From NCBI RefSeq assembly GCF_003387575.1, contig NZ_QUAB01000043.1, positions 105,832 through 169,831 of the forward strand: a DNA stretch of 64,000 nt, in the 5' to 3' direction. Below are positions 1 to 10,100 of the stretch, piece after piece; within the stretch, counting starts at the first letter, position 1; each line of letters opens with the position of its first letter. A model generated the notes under the pieces. The model ran no database searches, was not told the DNA's origin, and saw only the letters and a list, made by a program, of their open reading frames with translations. Source of the DNA: Microbacterium bovistercoris (GTDB lineage Bacteria > Actinomycetota > Actinomycetes > Actinomycetales > Microbacteriaceae). Both the position numbers and the translations under genes were made by a program.

Positions 1-1833
1 CAGGAGAGCATTCAGGGCACTGCCTGGTGGACCTCGTACCAGCCGGTGAGCTACAAGATCGAGTCGAAGCTGGGCAGCCGGGCCGATTTCCAGAACATGG
101 TGAGCGCGTGCAAGGACGCCGGTGTCGGCGTCATCGCCGACACGGTGATCAATCACATGGCCGGCGCTGACACGGGCTCGGGTGCGGGAACAGGCGGCAC
201 GAACTACTCGGTCGACAGCTTCCCCGGCGTTCCGTACGGATACAACGACTTCAATGACTGCCGGGCGAACATCTCGAACTACGGCGACCGGTACAACGTG
301 CAGAACTGCCGCTTGAGCTCTCTGCAGGACCTGCGCACCAGCTCTGACTACGTGCGCGGCAAGATCGCCGGGTACATGAACGATCTGCTGAGCATGGGCG
401 TGGCGGGTTTCCGCATCGATGCCGCCAAGCACATTCCGGCATCCGATCTCGCCGCGATCAAGGCGAAACTCTCGAATCCCGACGTTTATTGGGTGCAAGA
501 GGTCATCGGCGCCGGCGGTGAGCCGATCCAGCCGTCGGAGTATGTCGGCAGCGGCGACGTGCACGAGTTCAACTACGGCCGCGAGCTGAAGTCGCGCTTC
601 GACGGGCAGATCAAGGATCTGCGCTCCATCGGCGACAATAAGCTGCCCTCCGACAAGGCAGGCGTGTTCGTCGACAACCATGACACCGAGCGCAACGGCG
701 AGACCATGAACTACAAGTGGGGAGCCAAGTACAAGCTCGCGAACGCCTTCATGCTCTCCTGGCCGTACGGCTCGCCGAGTGTGTACTCGGGGTACACGTG
801 GGACAACAAGGATGCTGGGGCGCCCGGAGCATCCGCGGCATCCGTTCCCGATGCGAATTGCGCCGACACTGCGTGGGTCTGCACCCAGCGGTGGACCGAG
901 ATCACCGGCATGGTGGGCTTCCACAACGCTGTCGCCGGCACCTCGGTGACCAACTGGTGGGACGACGGGAACAACCACATCGCATACGGGCGGGGCGACA
1001 GGGGATACGTCACCATCAACAACTCGGCGTCGGCCGTGACGCGTACCTATCAGACCTCACTTCCGGCGGGAACGTATTGCGACGTCGTCGCGTCGAAGGA
1101 CTGCAGCAAGACCTACACGGTCTCGGCGGCGGGTTCCTTCCAGGCGACAGTGCCGGCGTACGGCGCGCTCGCGCTGGATGTCAAGCACCTCAGTGGTGGC
1201 GGCGTGCCCACTGACCCGACCGATCCGGCGGACCCGGACAGCACCACTGTCTTCTATTCGACCGGCAAGCAATGGAACGCGTATAACGTGCACTACCAGG
1301 TCGGCTCGGGCGCATGGACGTCGGTGCCCGGCGCTTCGATGATGCCCGCATGCACGGGCTGGGTGTCGAAGAAGATCGACGCGGATGCCACGATCACCGC
1401 GGCATTCAACAACGGTGCCGGCACCTGGGACAACAATGGCGGCAAGAACTATGTGCTCACCGGCGCAGCCGTCGCCGTTTCGGACGGCAAGGTCACCGCG
1501 GGTGATCCGTGCGACGACGGCAGCACCCCGCCCGCCGAGACGCAGGACGACGCGGCCTTCTCCGTGAACGCCTCAACCGTCTGGGGGCAGTCGGTCTACG
1601 TCGTCGGCAGCATCCCCGCGCTCGGCAACTGGGCGCCGGCCAGCGGAGTGAGACTGTCCGCGGCGACATACCCCGTGTGGAAGGCGACCATCGACCTCCC
1701 CGCAGGAACGTCGTTCGAGTACAAGTACGTCAAGCGCGACGCGAACGGCAACACCGTCTGGGAGGGCGGCAGTAACCGCACGGCGACCGTCGGGTCGAAC
1801 GGCGCGGTCACGCTGAACGACTCGTGGCGGTGA
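1..1833 (+). CDS. Secreted alpha-amylase (GH13), 5' end outside the window
   Basis: Endo-acting starch hydrolase, probably exported; the N-terminus and signal peptide lie before the window, and the frame is open from base 1. Numbering from base 1, the GH13 conserved regions are DTVINH (about 47-52), GFRIDAAKH with nucleophile D140, VQEVIG with acid/base E167 and FVDNHDTER with D228. After the C-terminal beta domain come two starch-binding modules: a CBM25-like one (about 415-500) with the W/Y-rich 'YSTGKQWNAYNVHYQ' pattern, and a CBM20-like one (about 515-610) with 'VYVVGSIPALGNW' and 'FEYKYV'. Pro/Asp-rich linkers separate them. Two different starch-binding modules suggest growth on raw starch. 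No carbohydrate transporter lies next to it. Confidence 0.95.
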   Translation, partial: QESIQGTAWWTSYQPVSYKIESKLGSRADFQNMVSACKDAGVGVIADTVINHMAGADTGSGAGTGGTNYSVDSFPGVPYGYNDFNDCRANISNYGDRYNVQNCRLSSLQDLRTSSDYVRGKIAGYMNDLLSMGVAGFRIDAAKHIPASDLAAIKAKLSNPDVYWVQEVIGAGGEPIQPSEYVGSGDVHEFNYGRELKSRFDGQIKDLRSIGDNKLPSDKAGVFVDNHDTERNGETMNYKWGAKYKLANAFMLSWPYGSPSVYSGYTWDNKDAGAPGASAASVPDANCADTAWVCTQRWTEITGMVGFHNAVAGTSVTNWWDDGNNHIAYGRGDRGYVTINNSASAVTRTYQTSLPAGTYCDVVASKDCSKTYTVSAAGSFQATVPAYGALALDVKHLSGGGVPTDPTDPADPDSTTVFYSTGKQWNAYNVHYQVGSGAWTSVPGASMMPACTGWVSKKIDADATITAAFNNGAGTWDNNGGKNYVLTGAAVAVSDGKVTAGDPCDDGSTPPAETQDDAAFSVNASTVWGQSVYVVGSIPALGNWAPASGVRLSAATYPVWKATIDLPAGTSFEYKYVKRDANGNTVWEGGSNRTATVGSNGAVTLNDSWR

Positions 1834-1885
1834 TGACCGGAGTGCGATGAGGTGTGGCTGCGCCCTCCGGGGCGCGGCCACACCA

Positions 1886-1977
1886 TTGCGCTCCCGCTCC
1901 GGGCACTTGGCATAGGTGGTCTTGCCGGCGCCGCCCGGCCCGCACATCATCACGACCCGGGGCCGACGCAGCGCAGC
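1886..1977 (-). pseudogene. Remnant of a P-loop ATPase/kinase N-terminus
   Basis: On the minus strand a short stretch reads RPRVVMMCGPGGAGKTTYAK, which is a Walker A loop in the setting typical of small AAA/zeta-toxin-like kinases. An in-frame TGA lies just before it, and the frame degenerates straight afterwards into low-quality sequence. Only about 30 residues are recognisable, so this looks like a gene fossil between two converging genes. A chance match is possible, but the Walker A fit and flanking hydrophobic strand make it unlikely. Confidence 0.45.
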
Positions 1978-2170
1978 TCATCTCCTGGCGCCCGGCCGAG
2001 GCTACACTCCGCCGCCGACATCCCGTCCGTCCGAGTCCGCCCGCGCGAGTACATGTCGCGGCGTTCGTCACCGACCGGAACGGACGGAGCGTCACGGCCT
2101 CGCCGCGAGTACGGGCACCTCGAGCGTCACGTCACCAGTATGCGCGACGCATCCCGGGGACGTGGGCACT

Positions 2171-2220
2171 CTTCGTTTCGCTTCGCGGATCCTGAGCGAG
2201 GAGCGCAGCGAGACGAAGTG
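2171..2220. repeat. Dispersed palindromic repeat, copy 1; possible bidirectional terminator
   Basis: The left arm CTTCGTTTCGCTTCGC is an imperfect inverse of the right arm GCGCAGCGAGACGAAG, with a GATCC-containing loop. The right arm plus TGAGCGAGGA recurs inside the helicase gene at 46713-46739 and 46834-46864. Here it sits between the converging amylase and kinase-like genes, where a hairpin could end transcription from both sides. Confidence 0.55.
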
Positions 2221-2231
2221 ACCAAGGGCGC

Positions 2232-2909
2232 TCAGGATCCGGACTGCACAGTCCGGGCATCCGCCTCCGCGATGCCGCGGCGCATCTCCTCGCGCGACTC
2301 CGCAGGCCAGGGCCCGGAAGCCGCGAGCGGGATCTCCGTGAGGAATCGGCGCTCCGGTTCGGGAATGCGGGCGACGAGCAGGTCGGGATCCGAACCGGCC
2401 GTCGAGTACAGCGCCGGTCCGTCGGCGTAGAACAGGTCGGTGACGACCATCCGACCGTCGGCGCCTCGCATCACGTTCGACGGATTCGTGTCGAGCGGAC
2501 CGCACCAGGGCAGTTCCCGCAGCGCCCTGGTGTGGATGCCGTCGATGATGTCGACCAGCTCCGCGACGGCCTCGTCGCGGTCGGCGATCAACCCGTGGAA
2601 CGCCCGGGCATCAGACTCGTCCACGGGGGTGAGCCACTCCATCAGCTGCAGGTCGCCGCCGCCGGTCAGCCGTCGATGCGCGAACAGGTCGGGTACCAGC
2701 CGGGTGTGCGCGGCCGCGCGGTACAGCTCGGCGGTGTACGGTCCGGTCGGATCGAACGGGCTGATCCGCACCGCTGCCGAACCGTCCGGTGCGCGCAGCG
2801 CGATGGCCCAGTCGCCGGCACCGGCCCGCGTCCATCCGGCATCCGTGAAGGCGCGCTCGGCGGCGCGGTGGTCGGCATCCGCGGGGAGCGCGGCGAGCGT
2901 GGCATCCAT
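2232..2909 (-). CDS. Kinase-fold (aminoglycoside phosphotransferase-like) protein
   Basis: 225-residue soluble protein. The C-terminal half has 'LDTNPSNVM' followed by 'MVVTDLFYADGP', spaced like the catalytic-loop Asp/Asn and metal-binding Asp of the APH/protein-kinase-like fold. The N-terminal lobe has a strand pattern with 'AAVRISPFDP' where such proteins carry the ATP-contacting Lys; here an Arg stands instead. Substrate is unknown. It starts 2 bp after the stop of the FUSC gene on the same strand and is probably its co-transcribed partner. The fold assignment is by motif only. Confidence 0.6.
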   Translation of the reverse strand: MDATLAALPADADHRAAERAFTDAGWTRAGAGDWAIALRAPDGSAAVRISPFDPTGPYTAELYRAAAHTRLVPDLFAHRRLTGGGDLQLMEWLTPVDESDARAFHGLIADRDEAVAELVDIIDGIHTRALRELPWCGPLDTNPSNVMRGADGRMVVTDLFYADGPALYSTAGSDPDLLVARIPEPERRFLTEIPLAASGPWPAESREEMRRGIAEADARTVQSGS

Positions 2910-2911
2910 CC

Positions 2912-3949
2912 TCAACCTCGAGACGTCGTGTTGTTGCGGCGGACCGCCGCGGAGATCACGGCGATCAGGGTTCCCGCGGCCACGCCGATCACCGTCTCGA
3001 GCATCCGATCCCGAAGCAGCACGTCGACAGGACTCGGCGCCGCGAGCTCCACCATCATCAGCGCCAGCGGCGTGATGAAGATCATCGCGATGCCGTAGTT
3101 GCGCCCCACGAACATCTCCGCGCAGGCCTGGAAGGCGATCGCGATCAGGATGACGGCGAGCGGCGGCAGGTGCAGGGCGAGGATGCCGGCGGCGACCAGG
3201 ATCCCCGCCAGCGTGCCGACCAGGCGCTGCAGCCCGCGGATCACCCGTGCGGTGAGGTGTGCGCCGCTGACGGCGGCGGCCGCTCCCACCATCGCCCAGT
3301 ACCAGTGGGTTCCCACCAGCAGCAGCCCGATCGCGCCGCCGAGCAGTGTGGCGACCCCGACCGTGACCGCCATCTCCCAGGCGACATCGCCGATCGGCTG
3401 GCGGACCCTGGTGATCTCGATACCGGGAAGGCGTCGAGCGCCGGCCGCCGCGAGCACGGTGGTCACCAGCAGCGAGAAGATCACGCTCCCGACGCCGACG
3501 GCGAGCACGTTCGCGAACGATGCGGTGGATGCCGGGATGCTCGCCGTCGCCCCGATCGCGAACACCGCGAACAGCCCTCCCGGCGGGTGCCACCGCATCG
3601 CGTAGGCGAGCAGGGTGACCAGCGATGCGACCACGGCGACCGAGACCACGGACACCAGCGGCGGTGCCCCGACGACCGACAGCCCGGTGCCGGCGAGCAT
3701 CGCCAGCACCAGGATGCCGCCGGCACCCGCCTGCATGCGCAGGCGATCGCCGAAGCCGTCGGTGCGTCCGTAGAGTGCCGCGAAGGCGCCGAAGCTCGCG
3801 TAGATGCTCAGGTCGAGCCGTCCGATCGCCCACAGCATCAGCAGCGGAACGCCGACGCTGACGGCGGCCCGCAGTGCGACGCGGTGGTCACCTCGCGACG
3901 GGGCGACCCGGATCACGCCCGTCCACACCCGACCTCGAGAATCCGCCAC
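2912..3949 (-). CDS. FUSC family membrane protein (aromatic acid exporter-like)
   Basis: 345 residues starting at GTG. Two blocks of hydrophobic helices (about 25-165 and 190-320) resemble the repeated membrane half of FUSC/aromatic acid exporter proteins, with 'YASFGAFAALYGR' in the first block and 'GTHWYWAMVGAAAAV' in the second. Such proteins are proposed to export small aromatic or organic acids; the substrate here is unknown. A second FUSC protein is at 58382-59419. It is immediately upstream of the kinase-fold gene. Confidence 0.75.
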   Translation of the reverse strand: MADSRGRVWTGVIRVAPSRGDHRVALRAAVSVGVPLLMLWAIGRLDLSIYASFGAFAALYGRTDGFGDRLRMQAGAGGILVLAMLAGTGLSVVGAPPLVSVVSVAVVASLVTLLAYAMRWHPPGGLFAVFAIGATASIPASTASFANVLAVGVGSVIFSLLVTTVLAAAGARRLPGIEITRVRQPIGDVAWEMAVTVGVATLLGGAIGLLLVGTHWYWAMVGAAAAVSGAHLTARVIRGLQRLVGTLAGILVAAGILALHLPPLAVILIAIAFQACAEMFVGRNYGIAMIFITPLALMMVELAAPSPVDVLLRDRMLETVIGVAAGTLIAVISAAVRRNNTTSRG

Positions 3950-3987
3950 ATCTCAAGGGTAGACACCATGCACCGCGGGATCGGCGT

Positions 3988-4362
3988 TCACGCCTGCCGT
4001 TTCATCCGCACCGCCGACCAGGTGTCCGACAGCGAGATGTTCGCGTTGAGGGTCCAGCCGAAGTCCGCCACCCGCTTCCAGATGCTGTCGCGATTGATGT
4101 CGGTCCGGTTGCCCTTCGGATAGCCGATCCACACGGCTCTCGGCGAGACCAGCACGGGCGCCGTGTCGCGCAGCAGGCCGTCGAGTGCGGCGGCGTCGGG
4201 GGCGAACATCACGGCGACATCCGCAGTGTCGCGGTCGATCCCGGCCACAGCGGTGACGCCCTGGGGCAGCGGGTCGAGCAGTGCGCTCTGCTCGGGCGTC
4301 CCCGCGATGAGCACCTCGGTGCCCGGCTTGATCTGCAGCTTCTCGGCGGTGGTACGCGGCAT
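3988..4362 (-). CDS. DUF3052 family protein
   Basis: 124 residues. It shows the DUF3052 pattern: 'KLQIKPGTEVLIAGTP' at the start, a central strand 'DVAVMFAPD' with helix, 'RAVWIGYPKG' and the C-terminal 'DTWSAVRMKR'. The fold resembles a small Rossmann-like domain, and no enzymatic role is known to me. The start at 4362 is chosen because GGGAG lies 9 bases upstream; an ATG at 4380 has no comparable site. Confidence 0.8.
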   Translation of the reverse strand: MPRTTAEKLQIKPGTEVLIAGTPEQSALLDPLPQGVTAVAGIDRDTADVAVMFAPDAAALDGLLRDTAPVLVSPRAVWIGYPKGNRTDINRDSIWKRVADFGWTLNANISLSDTWSAVRMKRQA

Positions 4363-4386
4363 GACTGCATTCTCCCGCATCCGCAG

Positions 4387-5970
4387 TCACGGCGATCCGG
4401 CGGATGCCGGAGGGGCCGACTCCGCTGTCTCCCGCCCCTCCGCCGCCGCCGTGATGCGCGCCGCCATCCCGGAGAAGATCAGGCCGTGGAACGGCAGCAC
4501 GGCGAACCAGTAGAGCCGCCCGGTCAGACCACGGGGGAAGAAGACGGCCCGCTGCTCGTACGTCGATCCGATGGCGGACGGACGCGCTCGCAGTTCGAGC
4601 CAGGCCGCACCGGGCACCTTCATCTCGGCGCGTAGCCGCAGCAGGCCCTCGCCGCCGACATCCGGGGGCTGTACGGCCTCCACGCGCCAGAAGTCCAGGG
4701 CATCGCCCACCGTCAGAGTGCTGCGGCTGCGCCGGCCCCGGGCCAGGCCGACTCCGCCCACGAGACGGTCCATCCAGCCCCGCACCGCCCAGAGGAAGCC
4801 CGAGGAGTACCAGCCGTTCTCTCCGCCGATGCCGAGGATCACCGCCCAGAGGTTCGGCACCGGCGCGCTGGTCTCCAGCGATCGCTCGTCGGTGAAGACC
4901 GTGCGGCCGGCCCAGTCCGGATCGCTGGGCAGCGGGTCGCTCGGGGCGCCGCTGACCTCGGCATCCTTCCAGCTCGTCTCGACGGAATCGGCGGCCGCGC
5001 GGCCGAGCGCGAGGGCGACCGCGCGCCGGTACGGGGTCAGGCCGCCCTCGGGTGGCGGGATGATCTCGTCGACGGCGTGGTCCTTCACGATGCACTCGTT
5101 CTGCAAGGAGGCGACCAGCGGGCGGGCGATCGCCCGCGGCACCGGCGTCACCAGGTTCACCCAGTGCGAGGCGAGTCCCGGAGTCAGCACCGGCAGCGCC
5201 GCGATCGCACGCTGAGGGAGTCCGGCCTCCACCGCGTAGCCGTTCATCATCTGCCCGTAGCGCAGCACATCGGGGCCGCCGATGTCGACCGCGCGGTTCA
5301 CCGTCGGCTCCACGCGGGCGGCGCCGAGCAGGTAGTGCAACACGTCGCGGATCGCGATCGGCTGGATGCGATTGCGCACCCATTTCGGGGCGGGCATGTA
5401 CGGCAGCACGTCGGTGAGGTGGCGGATCATCTCGAACGAGGCCGAGCCTGACCCGATGACCACGCCGGCCTGCAGCACCAGGGTCGGCACGCCCGAGTCG
5501 AGGAAGATCTCCCCGACCCGCACGCGCGAGCGCAGATGCGGCGAGAGGCGGATGCCTTCGGGGTGCAGGCCGCCGAGGTAGACGATCCGCCGCACACCGG
5601 CGGCCGCCGCGGCGGAGGCCACGGTCTGGGCAGCACTCTCGTCCGCGTCCTCGAAGCCCTTGCCCGCAGTCATCGCGTGCACCAGGTAGTACACGACGTC
5701 GACGTCGGTCATCGCCCTGGCGACGGCATCCGCGTCCTCCGCCGAACCTTCGACGATCTCGACGTCCGATCCCCACGGCAGGGAGGCGGCGCGGGCCGCA
5801 TCTCTGGCCAGCACGCGCACCCGATAGCCGGCGTTCAGTAGCCGCGGCGTGAGGCGCCCGCCGATGTAGCCCGTGGCGCCCAGCACCAGTGCACGCGCGG
5901 TGCCTTCGCCCCGCGGGATCGCGCGGAGTGCGGGCTCGCGGCCGGTGGGCTGGGTGAGTTCCGTCATCAT
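4387..5970 (-). CDS. NAD(P)-binding epimerase-like protein with C-terminal DUF2867
   Basis: 527 residues, two domains. Residues about 25-320 form an atypical short-chain dehydrogenase/NmrA-like Rossmann domain with 'ALVLGATGYIGGRL' for dinucleotide binding and 'VVYYLVHAM' typical of this family. Residues about 345-510 match the DUF2867 domain (SRPBCC-like), with 'ENGWYSSGFLWAVRGWMDRL' and 'PFHGLIFSGMA'. The combination is common in actinobacteria, where substrates remain unknown. It is followed by the DUF3052 gene and is divergent from the winged-helix gene at 6047. Confidence 0.85.
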   Translation of the reverse strand: MMTELTQPTGREPALRAIPRGEGTARALVLGATGYIGGRLTPRLLNAGYRVRVLARDAARAASLPWGSDVEIVEGSAEDADAVARAMTDVDVVYYLVHAMTAGKGFEDADESAAQTVASAAAAAGVRRIVYLGGLHPEGIRLSPHLRSRVRVGEIFLDSGVPTLVLQAGVVIGSGSASFEMIRHLTDVLPYMPAPKWVRNRIQPIAIRDVLHYLLGAARVEPTVNRAVDIGGPDVLRYGQMMNGYAVEAGLPQRAIAALPVLTPGLASHWVNLVTPVPRAIARPLVASLQNECIVKDHAVDEIIPPPEGGLTPYRRAVALALGRAAADSVETSWKDAEVSGAPSDPLPSDPDWAGRTVFTDERSLETSAPVPNLWAVILGIGGENGWYSSGFLWAVRGWMDRLVGGVGLARGRRSRSTLTVGDALDFWRVEAVQPPDVGGEGLLRLRAEMKVPGAAWLELRARPSAIGSTYEQRAVFFPRGLTGRLYWFAVLPFHGLIFSGMAARITAAAEGRETAESAPPASAGSP

Positions 5971-6046
5971 CCGAGACTACGGATGCCTGTCGCGGGGGTG
6001 AAGGAGATATCGGGACACGGCCGCCGAGCGCTGGCAGGATGGCCCC

Positions 6047-7035
6047 GTGGCACTGACCCCTGCATCCCGCGACAACGAGGCGACGACTCTGCGCGACATC
6101 GCGCGCCGGCGGCTTCGCACGCAGCTGCTCGATGCGCCGGCATCCGATGCCGAGAGCGTGGTCCGGGCGATGCTCGCCGTGCAGGCAGAGAATCCGGCGC
6201 AGTCCGCCTGGGCGGTCGCGACCCGCACGGTCTCGCCCGACAGGGCTGACCTCGCCCAGACGCTGGCGGACGGCACGGTCGTGCGCACCCATGTGCTGCG
6301 TCCGACCTGGCACTACGTGCACCGGGATGATGCTCGCTGGCTGATCGAGCTCACCGCGCCGCGCGTGCTGCCGGTCTTCGACCAGCAGCTGGGACCCTCG
6401 GCGGACCGCATGACGGCGCTCACCGACGCGATCGCGGACGCCGTCGCGGGAGGCCGCGGTCTCACCCGCGCCGAGATCGCGAAGGCGCTCGGGGATGCCG
6501 GACTCGACATCCCCTCGTCCCAACTGACGCTGCTGCTCGGGCGGCTCGAGATGCACCTCCTGCTCAGCAGCGGCGCCCCGCGCGACGGACAGCACACCTA
6601 CGCGCTCATGGACGAACGTGTGCCCGCATCCGAGCCACTCGACCGTGATGAGGCACTCGCCAGGTTGGCGCTGCGCTACCTGGCATCGCACGGCCCGGCC
6701 ACCGACCGCGACCTCGCCTACTGGGCGACGCTCACGTTGACCGATGCCCGCCGCGGGATCGCCGCCGTGGCCGATCGGCTGGAGTCCCTCGAGCACGACG
6801 GGCGCACCTACTGGCACGCTCCGGGGACCGAGCCCTCGCCACCATCGGCATGGTGCTCTGCGACGGCCAGCTCGTCGCAGGGATGAAGCGGAGCGTCGAC
6901 GCCAGGAGGGTCGTCTTCGACATCGTGCCGCACCGCCTGCTCACCACCCGCGAGAAGCGCGAGATCCAGCAGGCTGCCCGGCGGTACGCCGCGCACCTCG
7001 GGGTCGAGCCCGAGGTCGTCTACGCGGAGCCCTGA
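6047..7035 (+). pseudogene. Winged helix DNA-binding (HTH_42/AlkZ-like) protein, internally deleted
   Basis: From GTG 6047 the first about 260 residues match the HTH_42 family: 'RTHVLRPTWHYVHRDD' and 'HGPATDRDLAYWATL' are typical. After about 6835 the frame changes, and the family's C-terminal part ('VLCDGQLVAGMKRSVDARRV', ending at 7035) continues in another frame. The expected middle block of about 70-80 residues is missing between the two, so this is a deletion with frameshift, not a single sequencing slip. Relatives include AlkZ-type glycosylases that unhook crosslinked bases; this copy is probably inactive. Confidence 0.7.
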
Positions 7036-7164
7036 GCGCCCAGCGCCGTGGCATCCGAGCATCCTGCGTCCCGCGGACGACCTGCCCCCGAATAGACTTC
7101 AAGCGACGCGCATGCAGCCCGGCGCAGGGGTGCGAAGGGGGCGCGAGAGGGGACGACGACGTTC

Positions 7165-10100
7165 ATGGGCGAGCAGGCGGCATCCGCAGCACTCGACGAG
7201 GCTTTCGAGGCACTGGACCCCGCGTTGCGGGCCGGGATGGAACGCCTCGTCGCCGGACTCGATCCCGAAGACATCGCGGAACGCGACCCGCGCGACATCG
7301 TCGGCGCCGCTCTGTCGATGCGCGAGCTCGCCGCTCGGCGTGACCGCGGCCAGACCCACGTCGCCGTGTTCACCCCGACGCTCAGCGAGCACGGCTGGAG
7401 CTCACGGCGCACCATCGTGAACATCTGCACCGATGACGCGCCGTTCCTGGTCGACTCCGTGACCGCGGCCGTCGCACGCCAGGGCCTCTCGGTGAACCTG
7501 CTCGTGCACCCGATCGTCGAGGTGCGTCGCGAAGACGACGGAACGCTGCTCGAGATCGGCGCCCGCGGCGGCGAACTCGAATCGTGGATCCACCTCGAGG
7601 TCGACCGCATCCCCACCGCCGAGGGCCGAGCGGACCTCGAGCAGCGGCTGACGGAGGTCATCGCCGACGTGCACGCGGCGATCGACGACTGGCAGCCGAT
7701 GCGCCGCGCCTGCCTCGACATCGTCACCGACCTGCGCACCTCGCCCCCGGCCACGGCCGATCCCGCGACGATCCGTCCGGCGATCGACTTCCTCAGCTGG
7801 CTCGCCGACGACAACTTCACGTTCCTGGGCTACCGCGAGTACGACCTGAAGACCGAGGAGAACGGCGAGGACGTGCTCGTGCCCGTGCCGCACAGCGGCC
7901 TCGGCATCCTGCGCAAGCCCACCACCGCCGTCGCGCATCTGCGCCCCGAGGCGCAGCGCACCGCGCGCGACCCGCGTCTCCTCACGATCACGAAGGCCAA
8001 CTCGCGGGCCACCGTGCACCGCGACGTGTACCTCGACTACATCGGGGCGCGCATGTTCGACGACGAGGGCAACGTCATCGGCGAGCGCCGGTTCCTCGGC
8101 ATGTTCACGTCGGCCGCGTACGCCGCGTCGGTGCTGACGCTGCCGATCGTGTCCCCCAAGGTGCGCGCCGTGCTGGAGGCATCCGGATTCTCGCCCGCGT
8201 CGCACTCGGGCAAGGATCTGCTGCAGGTTCTGGAGGACTACCCGCGCGACGAGCTCTTCCAGGACACCCCGGAGCACCTGCTGAAGGTCGCCTCGGAGGT
8301 CAGCCGTCTGCGCGAGCGTCGCCGCGCCCGCAGCTTCCTGCGCCGTGATGAGTTCGGCCGGTTCGTGTCGGTGCTCGTCTATCTGCCGAAGGACCGGTAC
8401 AACACCGCGCTGCGCCTGCGCGTCGAGAACCTGCTGCGCACGGAGTTCGCCGCCGAGAGCATCGATCACGCGACGCGCGTCGGCGACGGCCCGCTCGCAC
8501 AGCTGCACTTCGTCGTGCGCGTGCCCCGCGGCTCGTCCCTGCCCGAGGTGGATGAGGCCGACCTGCAGGCGAAACTGGTCGAGGCCGTCCGCGGCTGGGA
8601 CGAGGGCCTCGTCGACGCTCTGGACCACACCCACGGCGAGGACGAGACCGCGCGACTGCTCGCCCAGTACGGCGACGCGTTCCCGCTGGCGTACAAGGAG
8701 TCGGTCCGCCCGGACGAGGCGCTCGACGACATCGCCCTGCTCGAGATGCTCGACGAGCAGGAGTTCGCCGTGCACCTCAACGTTCCCGAACGGGGCGACG
8801 CCGACAAGCGCGTGCTCACCCTGCTGTCGCACCGGGAGTACCCGCTGACGCAGGTGCTGCCGATCCTCACCGACCTCGGCGTCGACGTCGTCGAGGAGCG
8901 CCCGTACACGATCACCCTGCCGAACGGCGAGGTGCGCTACATCTCCGACTTCGGCCTCGTCGCACCCGGCCTCGACGACGCCGGTTCCGAGCGCTGGCAC
9001 GACCCGGCCTGGGGCGCCGACTTCGAGGCGGCGTTCTCGGCTTCCTGGACGGGCGCGGCCGAGAGCGACCGGCTCAACTCGCTCGTGCTGCTCGGCGGAC
9101 TCGACTGGCGCCGCATCGTCGTGCTGCGCTCCATCGCGATGTACCTGCGGCAGATCGGGTCGGCGTTCTCGGTCGAGTACATCGAGCAGGCGCTCGTCGC
9201 CAACGCCGGTCTCAGCCGCGACCTGGTGCGGCTGTTCGAGCTGCGCTTCGATCCCGCGGTGACCGGCGACAGGGACGCGCAGGCGGATGCCGCGGAGGCG
9301 GCGCTGCTGGAGGCGCTCGACGGCGTCTCCAGTCTCGACGACGACCGCATCCTGCGCACCTTCATCGGCGTGATCGCGGCGACCTGGCGCACGAACTTCT
9401 ACCAGCCGGCATCCGACGGCTCGCCGAAGCCGTGGGTGTCGATGAAGCTCGACTGCCGGCGGGTGCCGGGTCTGCCGAAGCCGCATCCGATGGCCGAGAT
9501 CTGGGTGTACTCGCCCGAGGTCGAGGGCGTGCATCTGCGGTTCGGCAAGGTGGCGCGGGGCGGTCTGCGCTGGAGCGACCGCCGTGAGGACTTCCGCACC
9601 GAGGTGCTCGGGCTCGTGAAGGCGCAGATGGTGAAGAACGCCGTCATCGTGCCGACCGGCTCGAAGGGCGGCTTCTTCGCCAAGCGCCTTCCCGCGCCGA
9701 GCGATCGCGCCGCGTGGCTGGAGGCCGGCAAGGCCGCGTACCGCACGTTCATCCGTGGTCTGCTCGACCTCACCGACAACCGCGTCGGCACCGACATCGT
9801 GCCGCCCGCCGAGGTGGTGCGCCGCGACGGGGACGACTCCTACCTCGTCGTCGCCGCTGACAAGGGCACCGCGACGTTCTCGGACATCGCGAACGGCATC
9901 TCGGCGGAGTACGGATTCTGGCTCGACGACGCCTTCGCCTCGGGCGGCTCGGCGGGCTACGACCACAAGGCCATGGGCATCACCGCGCGCGGCGCCTGGG
10001 AGTCGGTCAAGCGGCACTTCCGCGAGCTGGGTCTCGACACGCAGACCGAGGACTTCACCGTCGTCGGCGTCGGCGACATGTCCGGCGACGTGTTCGGCAA

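Noticed and set aside
3953..6817. Long minus-strand frame overlapping DUF3052, the epimerase-like gene and the winged-helix gene
   Set aside because: Wrong frame for all three recognised products and strongly Arg/Gly-biased.
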